64,000 nucleotides of DNA from Paulinella micropora (Eukaryota > Cercozoa > Imbricatea > Euglyphida > Paulinellidae): NCBI GenBank assembly GCA_019918135.1, contig WBZZ01000491.1, positions 36,179-100,178 on the forward strand. The letters are read 5' to 3'. The position numbers were made by a program, and so were the translations under genes. Position 1 is the first letter of the stretch; every line of letters begins with the position of its first letter. Below the pieces are notes generated by a model that was given only the letters and a program-made list of their open reading frames with translations, had not been told where the DNA came from and did no database searches. Of the stretch, positions 39,582 through 50,002 are shown piece by piece.

Positions 39582-41096
39582 ATGCCAACTCAACACGGAG
39601 GCGAACTAGACTTTTCTAGAACTGACTACATCAGTGCTTCGTATCGTTTGAATAAACTAACTCCGCGAGAAGGTGCGGGAAATATTACTGTTACTACCGC
39701 AGGAGGACAGGAAAGCAACTTTGACCTTATCAGCAGGCCATTTAACTTAGCCCGCTCTGTCTTGAGTTTTACTTATGCCCCACCAGCAATTGCAGCGAAC
39801 TATAACAAATGCTATATGGATTGTCTGGCTCCTATTAGACAAATTCAACTTCAAACCCGTTATCTGTGCGATGTAAATGAAGTTGGTAATTTTACAAAAA
39901 TTATTTGGAAGGCTGAAACTTATATGAAGGACTTTCTGACACTTGAAAACCACGATAATGGAAGTGGTGCGGGATGTATGCTTCAAAAGTGTAATGCTTC
40001 AACTACATTTCAACCGGCTAGCGATGCTACAAGGTTGGCGGCATTGGAAACAGCATTGACTCCTTCGGCAGTCGCAGGAAATGCAGCAGGACGAATTGAT
40101 GCAGGAATTAATATTGCAAAAGCACAGATTCAGGCCGCATTACAGGCTTGGATGGGACAGCCTTCTACAAATGTTCGCCTACACAATGATACTCTTATAG
40201 AAGATGAGACTGGTGCGAGTTCGTTCGTTAATGTTGCTTTCAACGAGCCTAAGTATTTCTGTGGCGGTGCTGCTACTGCTGCTGAGCCTTCCATCAGTGT
40301 TAAGATAAATCTGGGTATGCTTTACAATACTATTTTTGCTCTTGATAAGACTATTATATTTCCAGAGATTTTGAATATGCGTATTGTATGGCAACAGACC
40401 CCTAAAATTTATTCTTACAATAACGATGGTTTGTCAACGGCTGGAAGAGTGCTTGTTGCTGCCGCTGGTAATGTAACTGTTTCTAATCTTAACTTGTTCC
40501 TTGCGGTAGAGACTAATCCCGATGTCATTCAATCAATTCAACAAAAGGTGACGAGTGCTGAAGGTATGAGTTTTAATATTGATCATCCTTATGTTTGTAA
40601 AAATTCCATTGCTCCCTCCACTACACAAAATATCATTCTCCGCTTTGATAGAGGACACGGAGAACGATTGAAGAAAATTTATCACACACTATTTCAGAAC
40701 ACTGAAAACAAGAATACCGCTTATGATATTGATAACAGAAATACTGCGAAAACTACCAGTTTCCACACCACACTTGACGGGGCACGACTTCAAGAGTTTG
40801 AAATATAATATGATTCCCGCTAGTTTTGAAGATTATATGTGCTTGAAACCTAAGCTTGAAGGTTCTGTTTTGATGAATTCAAATGTGTATCAATACAACT
40901 GGTTCTGGGTTGATACTTGGGATAATACCCGCCCGCTGTGGAGCAAAGACCAAAATGAAGTTAGTGGGCTTGACCTTTCCAATGAGAGACGATGGGAGTT
41001 CATTAGCACTACACAGAATAATGCTTATCATCACGTAAGTGTAGCAATCACTCAGCGGGAGGTTCAGGTTAAGTCAAATATAATTTCCATTTCATG
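39582..41096 (+). pseudogene. Polinton major capsid protein (right copy), one late frameshift
   Basis: The first 408 residues are open, from MPTQHGGELDFSRTDYI through the RPFNLARSVLSFTY and NLFLAVETNPDV segments. A frameshift at about 40800 stops it at 40808. The remaining 95 residues, including the QYNWFWVDTWDNTRPLW region, follow in another frame to 41096. Full length would be about 500 residues, normal for a double-jelly-roll major capsid protein. A frameshift this late may be a recent mutation or a sequencing error. Confidence 0.82.
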
Positions 41097-41162
41097 AACA
41101 ATTCAGCCAAAACAAAAATTTAAAAAATTTATATTTATTTTTTTGTTTATATAAACAAACAA

Positions 41163-42385
41163 TAAAACTCACCAGAGAAACTTAATCGCAGAAAATCCTG
41201 ACGGAGAATTTATAAATGTCAAAGTTGGATATGATGGTGATATTGAAACAAAACATTCAAAAACCGCTTTTGGTAAAGCAGTAGTAGGTCAATTAACACC
41301 AGTTTTACAGGAAATCTTTCCATATACCATTAATGCAAGGATAGGACAAAAACAGAAACAAAATCATCTGTGTCATTTTTGAATAATATGGCTGAATTAC
41401 AAACTCAAGCGAATGCAACGGCGGATGCTAGATTGGTAAGTAAAAGGAGAATAAAATATAGAACTGGAACAGGTGTCCTCGCCCGCTTTACTGCTCTATG
41501 GACAACGGATTACACAAAAGATTATTATTCATATATCGGAATAGGAAATGAACTTGTCGATGGATTTTATTTTTACAAAAATCACTTAGGAATGAATATT
41601 GCACATATTAAAGGAGGTGTTGCAGATTATATTGACCAAGAAGACTGGGATGACCCATGCGATGGAACTTCGGCTATGCCAGAAATAGTTTGGAGCACAG
41701 GAAATGTATTTCAAATTCAATTTCAGTATCTTGGGTTTGGTGCTATTAAGTTTTATATTGAAAATCCCATAACAGGACTATTTCAATTAGTTCATATGAT
41801 TAAGTATGCGAATGCTAATATTGGTGTAAGTCTGCAAAATACGACATTACCCTTTGCAGCAGTAATGAAAAATGATGCAGCGACTGGAATACAAACTCTT
41901 AAAACAGTGCCAGTTTATTCATTGAGGGGTCAAATACTATTAATACTAGCATAACAAATTCAATTGAGGGTAGTTGCACACACTACAGAAAGACCGATAT
42001 TGAGTATAAGAAATAAGGCAAAATATGATAGTGGTGGTGCGAACTTAGACAATTATTCATTAGTATATCCATCATTGATAAGTATTAGTAATGAAGACGG
42101 AAAAACAAATATAGTCAGAATGGTGTTAAATGGAACTTTAACTGGATGCGGATGTAGATACAAAATATTCAATAGTTGATACCGACACAACAGCGACTGC
42201 TATCGCCAACAGAACAACGATTTTTAAAATTTATATTGATTCAAGTTCAACTCAACAAATCAATATAAGAAATTATGATATTTATCTGTCTCCAAGTGAT
42301 GTTAACTTTTACACAGAAATCTGTTTCCACTACTAATAATGGTGGAAATGTCAATATTATTGCTAATTTTATAGAAGACCAATAG
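41163..42385 (+). pseudogene. fibre-like structural protein (right copy)
   Basis: It begins where the left copy has an ATG, but the start codon is lost here. A frameshift near 41345 leads into a 194-residue frame (41370-41954). That frame has a beta-rich domain (YYSYIGIGNELVDGFYFYKN) resembling surface-protein domains of virophages and Polinton-like viruses. Further frameshifts near 41950 and 42177 lead to a C terminus ending at the TAG before a hairpin. Probably a receptor-binding or decoration protein, by position and fold impression only. Confidence 0.5.
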
Positions 42386-42439
42386 ATATTTACAAATCCG
42401 CACTTTCGCCTTCGGCTTTCGTGCGGTTTGTAAACATCG
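42385..42439 (+). repeat. gene-border hairpin, 3' type (right fibre-like gene)
   Basis: GATATTTACAAA/TTTGTAAACATC arms extended by CCGCAC/GTGCGG. It starts on the last base of the TAG stop. Confidence 0.8.
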
Positions 42440-42440
42440 T

Positions 42441-42650
42441 TTAAAAGTAAATAATAATAAAAATAATAAGCAGAAAGCGATGTTTGAAAAACACGCGTGA
42501 GTGCAAAGCACGGAAGCGTGGATTTTCAAATATCAAGATATTTTTTACCGCATCTTTGTTATTAAAATAAGGTTGTTGAATTAAATATTCAAGGTATGGT
42601 TTATCAATCTTAGCGACATCTTCAATTTTCATTTTTTTAATACTTACCAT
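42441..42650 (-). CDS. short protein with ExoX C-terminal-like motif
   Basis: About 38 genuine residues contain the segment IEDVAKIDKPYLEYLIQQPYF. This resembles the small C-terminal domain of exonuclease X-like proteins and the paralogue at 43090-43377. The FGKYRG start of that motif is missing, and the rest of the frame reads through the hairpin at 42478-42534, so the gene is probably a fragment. Confidence 0.4.
   Translation of the reverse strand: MVSIKKMKIEDVAKIDKPYLEYLIQQPYFNNKDAVKNILIFENPRFRALHSRVFFKHRFLLIIFIIIYF
42478..42534 (-). repeat. gene-border hairpin (ExoX-like fragment)
   Basis: CGATGTTTGAAAA/TTTTCAAATATC arms with a CACGCGT/GCGTG inner pairing. The AAATATC end faces the gene on its right. 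Confidence 0.75.
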
Positions 42651-42746
42651 ATTGAAGAAAAATGTCCGCTTCGTGCTGTGCTATCTCTTCACCTTCACAA
42701 GTGGCTTCGCCACATTGTGACACTTCGCTCACATTAGCCTTACCGC

Positions 42747-43046
42747 CTACGGCGGTAGCATTCGCCGTAATTTCGGTATTCCTGTCTCTTTCAAATCAGT
42801 TGCCTTAAAAGTAGTGCTTGGCTCGTCATTTATTATTTTTTGTATGGCTGCGGTCGAAGGAAGAATGAATTCAACATTGTCGTCATAATGTTGATTTTGT
42901 TTGAAATCAACATTTGGCTTATATTGTTCATAGAAAGATACAATGTCAGGTTTAGTCCATTTAATTATTGGCTTTTTTATTTCACTGTCAATGTTCCATT
43001 TTTCAATTTCATTTAAGTAGTCCTGTTTGGTGCTGAGTTCGCTCAT
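42747..43046 (-). CDS. hypothetical protein, 99 residues
   Basis: No family recognised. The protein is polar and charged, with helical segments and an IKWTKPDIVSFYEQYKP stretch. The start is the ATG at 43046, since the longer frame begins inside a hairpin (43049-43081). It lies between two ExoX-like small genes on the same strand, close to the polymerase. Confidence 0.4.
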   Translation of the reverse strand: MSELSTKQDYLNEIEKWNIDSEIKKPIIKWTKPDIVSFYEQYKPNVDFKQNQHYDDNVEFILPSTAAIQKIINDEPSTTFKATDLKETGIPKLRRMLPP

Positions 43047-43048
43047 CT

Positions 43049-43081
43049 TATACAAAGATTTTTGAAATCTTTGAGCAAAAT
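43049..43081. repeat. CAAAGATTTTT hairpin upstream of a small gene
   Basis: Same motif as upstream of the fibre genes (24529-24557, about 32625-32653). It precedes a minus-strand start codon in each case, so it may be a promoter-proximal or upstream 3'-end element. Confidence 0.5.
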
Positions 43082-43089
43082 AATTTTTA

Positions 43090-43377
43090 TTACATATATT
43101 TTTTTACTTCACTTTTAATGTCTGTAAATTTCTCAAACCACGGCTGACGGATAACCCATTCCAAATATGGCTTATCGATAACCGCTACATCTTGAATTTT
43201 CTTCCCGCGATATTTACCAAATGGAAAAGTATCCTTTGGTTTTGATGAATTACTATTCTCAATTTCCTTTATTTGGTCTTGAATTACCTTTTGAATATGT
43301 TTCAATGTGAAGGTTTCATTTTTTGTTTCAATTGAAAGTTTTTCAAACTTCTCGCATAGTCTGGTGAGGGTGGTCAT
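43090..43377 (-). CDS. small protein with ExoX C-terminal-like domain
   Basis: The 95-residue protein has a helical N-terminal half and a C-terminal segment PFGKYRGKKIQDVAVIDKPYLEWVIRQPWF. This fits the 'FGKYKGK...DPxYLxWL' motif found at the C terminus of exonuclease X-type and related small proteins. The exonuclease domain itself is absent. Next to polymerase B it may be a polymerase accessory or DNA-end-binding protein. The frame is intact. Confidence 0.55.
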   Translation of the reverse strand: MTTLTRLCEKFEKLSIETKNETFTLKHIQKVIQDQIKEIENSNSSKPKDTFPFGKYRGKKIQDVAVIDKPYLEWVIRQPWFEKFTDIKSEVKKYM

Positions 43378-43425
43378 TGGTCTATATAGACTGGTAAAAG
43401 ATTTTATTGAAAAAATTTATTAATT

Positions 43426-43489
43426 GATGTTTATCAACTTCACTTCTATCTGGCTAAACGCCAGATTTCTCGTTTGTTGATAAACATCG
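43426..43489. repeat. gene-border hairpin near polymerase
   Basis: GATGTTTATCAAC/GTTGATAAACATC arms, perfectly paired, with an inner ATCTGGC/GCCAGAT hairpin. Both ends carry the G form. Confidence 0.8.
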
Positions 43490-43502
43490 TGAAAAGTAAA
43501 AA

Positions 43503-43591
43503 CGATGTTTGAAAAACACACGAGAATAAGCGTTATGTTGAATTTTCATTTAAAATTCAACATTGAATGGAAATGTGGATTTTCAAATATC
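43503..43591 (-). repeat. gene-border hairpin, 3' type (polymerase B)
   Basis: CGATGTTTGAAAA/TTTTCAAATATC arms enclose a second hairpin, TTGAATTTT/AAAATTCAA. It lies 12 nt beyond the polymerase stop codon. Confidence 0.75.
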
Positions 43592-43603
43592 ACTTTGATA
43601 ATA

Positions 43604-46600
43604 TTATCCGTGAGGGATACTATCATTTTTGTTGATAAACTCCCGACCGCACCATTTATTCTCATTAACATTCTTTTTTATGTTTCTAGTATGAACTAAA
43701 CTGAAATGGTTAATGTTTTGCTGTTTGCTATTTCGTGATAAATGAATTTTCTTCATTTGAAAATCTCTAACATTTTCAATGTTTTCACCTAAATCCATCT
43801 TTTCATATACTTCTGGATTTAACCCTTTTGAATTCAACCACTTACCTCTGAGGTGGTAGTATCTCTTTTTTACTCCTTCATTTTGTAGCATTCAATTATA
43901 CGAACTCCTTTGTCTTTATGTTTCAAGTCGTTCTTGGTAAGGTAAGGGAGAAAGGCTTCATTCGTTGTAAATTCTAACATATACAATTTAGGAGCGATCC
44001 ATATTCCTCTTATTATCTTACAACAATCTCCTAAGTCATCTGTTATTCCACCAAGAGATTTATCACCAAGTCTTTTGATTAGTTTGGCGAACATAACATG
44101 CAACACTAGACTATCGGTATCGGTGTAATAGAAATCAGCCTCTATGTCTTTATTTGGATTAGCCTCTTTTATGTAGTTATACATAATTCGCCTGCTATAT
44201 GCTAGAATGAAAGCCCCGTAGTGAGAAGGTTTGGTTATGCTCTCTTCAATTATTTCTTCCTTTCTAGGAATTCCAGATACATGCCATAGTTTGTTTCCGT
44301 CTTTATCTTTGAATTCAACCACATCAGATAATAAGTTTTTCGTCCAAAATTTCCAATACTCCTCATTTGATTTAATATATTTCTGCTTCTGTTGGGAATA
44401 GGTCGTTGTATCATCTTTCCGTATAACGAATTCATAAATAGTTTGGCTAATAAATATTGCGGTGTGCCTTTCTCGCTATTTTCTTTCGCCTTAAACATTT
44501 CTAATATATATTCTTTGAATACTGGTTCTGCCTCCTCTGTATAGTATCCTTTATGAATTGATATATCGTAGCCTTCCTTAATCATATCTTCAACATCAAC
44601 ACTTGTAAGCCATTGGTCTTTCATATCAGCTAAATTCCACTTTAATGAACCCATTTTATTTCTCTATCCTATTCTTGAATGTAATATGTCTTTTGGTGAG
44701 ATATAATCAACATTGTAAATACCGATAGGAAGATTATTATAATCAAATGGTGCGATAGCCTGCTTAATTTCTCCAACCATAAATAAATTAAGCATCGCTG
44801 TTGGGTGTAAAGATACGACATCCGCATCAACTAAATAATCGGTTAATTCATCAAATGTGATTTTCCCTGCTAAGTAGTCCTTATATTGTTTTGAAATAAA
44901 TATTTTTTTGCTTGCATATGTTCTTGCTCCGATAACCGCTTTTCTAAATGCCTTCTCTTGTTCAATAGTTGGAAGTCTTACATCGTGCTTACCATCAATC
45001 ATTTTCTTCCAGATATTGAAAGCGAGGCTTGAAGTTGAAATGTATGAAGTTAAATTCACCGAGTGTTTTTCAAATATCTCTGTGTTTATTTTGTCATATA
45101 ACTCTTTTAACCCCATAACATCACACTTCAAATATTCGAGACACTTATTTCTTAATTCTTCACTCATTGTTTCCCAAGTAGATGCCTTGTCGTGGTCAAA
45201 ATCTCCTTTAAGAGTTTTACATTTCATATTCTCTAAGTTTCTTTTAATGTCCCCTGAGTATGCTTACACATATCCCACATTTTAATATTTTCAAATTGTA
45301 AAGAGATTATTGATCCGTTATTAATCATATGTGATTTTGGTTTAATACCTCTTCTTATTAATTCCTGTTTAATAAAGTAGTGGTCAAAGTTCGCCCCGTT
45401 AAACCCATTCACATATAAAATGGGTGCTTCTTCATCTTTCTTCTTTTTCTTTCTTACTCCTGCTACTTTCTTGACCGGATTATGTGGTTGTTTGTTAGCC
45501 CATTCTAATGCCAACTTTCTTCCTCTCTCTAAGAGTAAATCAAGAAATTTAGAAATACAATCAATACCAGCATAATATTCAAATCCTTCCGTTCCCTGAG
45601 TATATCCGACTATATAACAATCGTGGATATCAAAGCCTCCGGAAATCGTTTTGTTTCTCCAAGTTTCTAAGTCGTAATGAAGGACTTCATCTTTGTTACT
45701 ATATTTTTCTTTATGAGACTTCGTTATTAAATGTCTCTTGCCATTCTTTAATATTTCTCTATTAGCATAATTAATAACTTTTGGATTACAAGTATGTTTA
45801 GTAAAATACTTAGTCAAGCATTTTTCGCATTTCTTTTTTAATCTTTTAATTAATCCAAAATAATGATTGTTCTCTAAATAAATCATAATGTCCGCTTCTT
45901 CTCCGATGTTGTTCGTGCTTATAGTTTCTTTTGTTCAGGCATTTGTTATTTCATATGTCTTTCCTTCTTTTATCAAAGTATTAAGGATTTTTATGGTGGT
46001 AGAGAATGGTATAGGGCAATCATTAGAAAGATTGAATTGTTCTCTAATATCATTGCATCTTTTTCTGCTAATGAGTGACATATTAAGAATGTCTTTACAA
46101 AGGAAGAATAAACAATTATTATTTTCGCTAGCGGGAGATATTAATATACTTTCTTCCAATATTGTTTTTTTACATTTGTTTTTTCCTTCATAACATCCTC
46201 CTCCATTTTCTTGAACTACTACTACCTTAGCATATTCAATAATCCTGTCATAACCTAATCCTGATGCTTCAATATTGCTTATGTTGAACTCATTCAACAT
46301 TTCAATAAAATCATCATAGTTTTTTATTTGAAAAGAATTAAATGTTTTCTTTTTATAATATCTATTTAATTCTTCGTGGTCTGTTATATAGGTGATAGTA
46401 ATATGAACATCGGCATTTCCTGTCATTCCATTTCTTTTAGCATCTAATAGTATAGGAAGTAGAACCTCTCGCTCTAATGTATCAGTATCATAAAGGTTTA
46501 TGTCTAATCCTTGCTTCTCGTATGTAAGAGAGTTTAAACTATTGTCTCGTCTAGATTTTAACTCTACTACTTTGAATTCCCTCTTGCTCTCTCTAATTGT

Positions 46601-46678
46601 AGTTTTCCTCAAATTCGCCCTTACCTTCGCTAGTTCTACATTTTCCTTCGTTGGTCTGGGCGGTAATGGTGGTGGCAT
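43604..46678 (-). pseudogene. protein-primed family B DNA polymerase, broken
   Basis: About 1000 codons are split into six frames by two in-frame stops (45935-45937, 44664-44666) and at least three frameshifts (near 45230, 44300 and 43880). The order of motifs is normal: a Cys/His cluster, exonuclease I DLET (about 45667), exonuclease II NGANFDHYF, exonuclease III YLKCDVMGL, palm motif A DADVVSLHP, motif B NSLYGKM, motif C YYTDTDSL, then the KLY motif. The enzyme would replicate the linear element from a terminal protein. It is the only polymerase copy seen, so the element cannot replicate itself now. Confidence 0.9.
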
Positions 46679-46831
46679 ATTTTACTTTTATATTAGCGTG
46701 GATATAAAAATAATAAAATAAATTAAATTGCTTTACCTTTTTATAAATATAAATTGTCTTACCCTTAACATGAAATTCATTTTATTCATTACAAAAAATA
46801 ATTTTTTGTTTTTTATTTGTTTTTGTTTTAT

Positions 46832-46999
46832 GCTCCTCTCGCCTTCATTTCTTCATATTCCTTAAGTTTTCTATTTCGTTCCTTCAATTTTTCCTTTCGT
46901 CTCATATTTACCTCTTCGCGGTTCTTAATATAATAAGCCATCGCTTTTTCATTATTCGCCTTTCGTTTGTCCTCTGGTGTGAAATATTTCTTGTGTCTT
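46832..46999 (-). pseudogene. small Lys/Arg/Glu-rich protein remnant
   Basis: A 55-codon frame without a usable ATG (a stop and an out-of-frame ATG precede it) encodes a highly charged helix with a YYIKNREEVNMRRK stretch. It looks like the coil part of the small zinc-binding proteins at 47367 and 47869. Confidence 0.35.
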
Positions 47000-47154
47000 C
47001 ATATCTATATTATAAGTAATAATATTTATTTCTTTAAATGGTTTTACATTTTAAATTAAATTATTATTTAATACAATAATAATCCTTAATTTAAGTTGTC
47101 TTATTGCTTCTTCACATATTTTCCATTTGTGAATATTCAACAAGGTTGAATCTG

Positions 47155-47328
47155 CTAGTAGTGCCTTGTTTCTCTGTTCGTTCCAAAACTTAAAACCTTA
47201 CTATATCGTTGAAGCACTTCTCTTTTTGTGTATTTCTTAATCATTCTATCGTCCGCTAATGCTTCTGGAAAATGTAAGTTGCATAGTTCTTTCATTTCCT
47301 TGTCCGCTTGTATCGGTAAAGAAGTCAT
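47155..47328 (-). CDS. hypothetical protein, 57 residues
   Basis: A small frame starting MTSLPIQADKEMK, polar and helical, ending in TAG. No family recognised. It is placed among other small minus-strand genes with similar AT content. Confidence 0.3.
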   Translation of the reverse strand: MTSLPIQADKEMKELCNLHFPEALADDRMIKKYTKREVLQRYSKVLSFGTNRETRHY

Positions 47329-47366
47329 ACTATATATAAGTAATAATATTTATTTCTTTAAATGGT

Positions 47367-47597
47367 TTACATTTTATTTTTAAAATATCTTTCTATGTCG
47401 TCGTTTCTACGAGTTATACGAATAACTTTATGTCCTCCTATCATAACCTCTTCTTTCTCTGCGAAGCAGTCTCTATGAAAGTCTGATTTTTCGTGTTGAT
47501 ATTTTCCATATATCCTTATTACCTTTCCGCATATACATTTATATTTCTCTTTCCTTCTTTCCTTCACATATTCTGCTCTCTTCTGTTTGCAATCCAT
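47367..47597 (-). CDS. small zinc-finger-like protein
   Basis: The 76-residue protein has a basic N-terminal helix, then a C-x-C...H...H arrangement (YKCICGKVIR...YQHEKSDFH), the one-finger pattern common in Polintons and Polinton-like viruses. A DNA-binding or regulatory role is inferred. The frame is intact. Confidence 0.5.
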   Translation of the reverse strand: MDCKQKRAEYVKERRKEKYKCICGKVIRIYGKYQHEKSDFHRDCFAEKEEVMIGGHKVIRITRRNDDIERYFKNKM

Positions 47598-47602
47598 CTA
47601 TA

Positions 47603-47700
47603 TCAAGACTAAAGAATTATTAAATAGAGAAGAAATTAGACCTGAGAACATAAGAACTTCAAAGCGAGAAAAGAAGGCTAAGGTCATACTGGATTTATGA
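47603..47700 (+). pseudogene. diverged integrase C-terminal fragment
   Basis: Thirty-one codons plus a TGA resemble the last residues of both integrases (TKELLxREEI..ENIRTSKRE.KAKV) with several substitutions. The rest of the gene is missing. It is a third, older integrase copy. Confidence 0.7.
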
Positions 47701-47868
47701 CAATTTTGCGGGGACTGTCTATTTCCCCAACACAAGAACACAAAAAATGCGATTTTCTGTGCGGTGCAAAAAATGAAAAATGAGAAAATCTACAAATTTA
47801 GCGGATTGAAAATCCGCAATTAGATTATGTCTTTTGACATAATCATCAAATTTTATAAGTGTCCTATA

Positions 47869-48054
47869 TTAATACCTATAGAAGTGAAATTTATTGATGT
47901 TGATGTGTTTTTTATGTCTGGATAAATTCGCTCTTGATACTTCTGCTCCACATTCACATTTTATTTTTTGTTTTGCTTTCTTGTTCCTTTGCTCTCTATT
48001 TTTTTGTTCATATAATTGTTTAGAATTAGGTCTTATATAGTCACCATCCAACAT
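47869..48054 (-). CDS. small zinc-finger-like protein
   Basis: The 61-residue protein has a basic helix followed by KCECGAEVSRANLSRHKKH, a CxC...H3-4H finger like those in other Polinton small genes. It lies at the outer end of the Polinton block. Short hairpins (GCGGATT/AATCCGC and GATTATGTC/GACATAATC) follow its 3' side at about 47800-47850. Confidence 0.5.
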   Translation of the reverse strand: MLDGDYIRPNSKQLYEQKNREQRNKKAKQKIKCECGAEVSRANLSRHKKHININKFHFYRY

Positions 48055-48299
48055 AAATATATTTTTCGTTAATCTTTATAAGGAATAACGAAGCGGTTCG
48101 TCAATCCTTTTTTTTTTTGAAGTAGAGGAAAACGAATTTATTTATTTTGCTTTCTTGTATTTATCAAAATTTTCACTTTTTTATTTTGCTGTGTTGAGGC
48201 TTAGTATTGATTTGCGGGAAATCAATAGGAAGCGACAAATGAAAGTTTTAAGGTTATTTGGATGTACGAAAAATAACCTTAAAAGTTTCATATTATACT

Positions 48300-48491
48300 A
48301 CTGCTGCTGTTGTTGTTGTTTTTATTGTTGTTGTTGTTGAATTTACAAATCAAAAATTTTAACAAAATCATTAAGTGCAAGATGGTGCGTGGCTATCGGC
48401 CTTCGCTGTTGTTGTTATGTTCTTGTTGTTGTTCTTGTTGTTGTAAAATTTAATAATAAGAATACAACAGTTGTAGGATAATGTAATTCAT

Positions 48492-48529
<38 letters not shown>

Positions 48530-48715
48530 CATACATGTTGTTGTTGTTGTTGTTGTTGTTCAATTTAATAATAATTATAAAACTTAAAACGTTATTGTTG
48601 TTGTTGTTGCTGTTGTTGTTTGTTGTTGTTGTTTGTTGTTGTTGTTGTTGTTTTTTGTTGTTGTTGTTGTTGTTGTTGTTGTACATTTGTTGTTGTTGTT
48701 GTTGTTGTACATGTT

Positions 48716-48760
<45 letters not shown>

Positions 48761-49032
48761 CGTGTTGTTGTTGTTGTTTATTCTCCGCAGGAGGGCCCCG
48801 CGGCCTAGAGCGGCCGCCGAAGGTGAATTTTTTTTGGATTCGTTACGAACAAAAAGGAAATTTCTATTCCAAATGTTGTTGTTGTTGCCGTTGTTGTTGT
48901 TGTTGTCGTCGTCGTCGTCGTCGTCGTTGTTGTTGTTGTTGTTGTTTTTGTCGTTGTCGTTGTCGTACGCGTCGTTGTCGTACGCGTTGTTGTCGTCGTC
49001 GTCGTACGTGTTGTTATTGTCGTCTTCGTACG

Positions 49033-49065
<33 letters not shown>

Positions 49066-49083
49066 AGTTGTTGTCGTTGTTGT
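48300..49083. repeat. GTT/TGT microsatellite cluster
   Basis: Several long GTT-repeat arrays (about 48300-48345, 48396-48445, 48494-48561, 48590-48780 and 48880-49083) are mixed with GTC units and separated by short unique sequence. One insert at 48785-48830 is GC-rich. The long Cys-, Leu- or Val-repeat frames across it are artefacts of the repeat. Confidence 0.9.
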
Positions 49084-49879
49084 TAATGCAGTGACTTACC
49101 GCGGAGTCGGAACTTCCGAATCACATACTGTAATATGTATGCAGACGAGGATTCTGAATGTCACATTTTTGAATTTAAATATAAATTGTAAAAAACTTTG
49201 TTACAATAAGCATTACAGATTTATAATACTTATTTAAGTTATAAAATCATCTTTAATAGCAGTTGAAACTTTGTTTTTACGCAAACACTGTTTTAATAGA
49301 ATACTTGCCACTCGTAGAGCCTGAGTGGGAAGCAGAAGAGATAGAATGGAAGAGGTCTCAAAGAGATAACACGGAAGTGGTATCCAAAGAGATACAATAA
49401 CTTTAAAGCAACGTGCAGGTAATATTTAATAACAATTAGTCAAAGTGAAAAAAGTGACTAGATTTGAAAACATTAAAATACTAGATTTATATTGTTGAAT
49501 AATAGTTACATTTTCAGAATTTTGAAATTTTTTAAAATTATATTAAACTATTGAATAAATTTCATAAAACACGCCTTAGTTTTTATTAATAAGTGGTTTG
49601 ATAATAAATAAAACTTAAACAAAGAAAAACAACACCGTGACCGTGGCACTCTCTACCGCCCCTGACATTAACTACGAAGCAACGCAGCAGGAAGTCAAAG
49701 CAGTTACAAAAGGTTTGTAACGCCTGTCGGATTTTGAAAATTTTAACTAAAAACTAATAATGCATAATAAATTTTACATTAATAATAAATATAATCAGAT
49801 TTAAAAAAACCCGAAGCCGGCACGGTGGTATCATCCAAATTTGAGCAAGGCAAAGTTTTATTTCCCAAGGTATTAACAA
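49084..49879. other. AT-rich sequence without recognised genes
   Basis: No convincing frame, repeat or motif was found here. It may be decayed Copia interior. Confidence 0.4.
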
Positions 49880-50002
49880 TGGGTTAACTAACCTTAGAAC
49901 AGCTATCAAGGTAGTCTCATACGTCTTAAAGTCTTTTATATTCCTTGAGAGGGGAGGAATTTTTAGATCTAGTTTCACTTTCGGGAAGGTATGTGAGGCC
50001 AT
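49880..50002 (-). pseudogene. Copia-like gag start, truncated
   Basis: The ATG at 50002 opens a frame whose first 40 residues (MASHTFPKVKLDLKIPPLSR, then a Tyr/Leu helix) resemble the beginning of Copia-type gag proteins. It then degenerates into hydrophobic low-information sequence. The distance from the LTR (about 600 nt) is reasonable for a leader. The rest of gag-pol is absent. Confidence 0.4.

Larger units (their letters stand above)
14085..48054. mobile_element. composite Polinton/Maverick block, two rearranged copies
   Basis: The hallmark genes are protein-primed DNA polymerase B, rve integrase, FtsK/HerA-type ATPase, adenain-like protease, penton-like and major capsid proteins. The capsid block is present twice in opposite orientations (14.1-20.0 and 35.0-42.4 kb). 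The fibre/integrase block is present twice in direct orientation (20.2-26.9 and 28.3-34.9 kb). The polymerase occurs once. No terminal inverted repeats were found, so the outer ends are probably lost or rearranged. Confidence 0.88.

Noticed and set aside
14348-43591. CRISPR array
   Set aside because: The hairpins recur at gene borders with whole genes between them, not as regularly spaced short repeats with spacers, and the DNA is eukaryotic transposon sequence.
48790-48830. GC-rich block with a NotI-like site suggesting vector sequence
   Set aside because: Only about 40 bases with no further vector-like sequence; similar sites occur by chance in the GC-rich arms.
48493-49086. Long Cys-, Val- or Asn-rich frames
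   Set aside because: Produced by GTT repeats; frames on both strands are equally open and carry no protein-like sequence.
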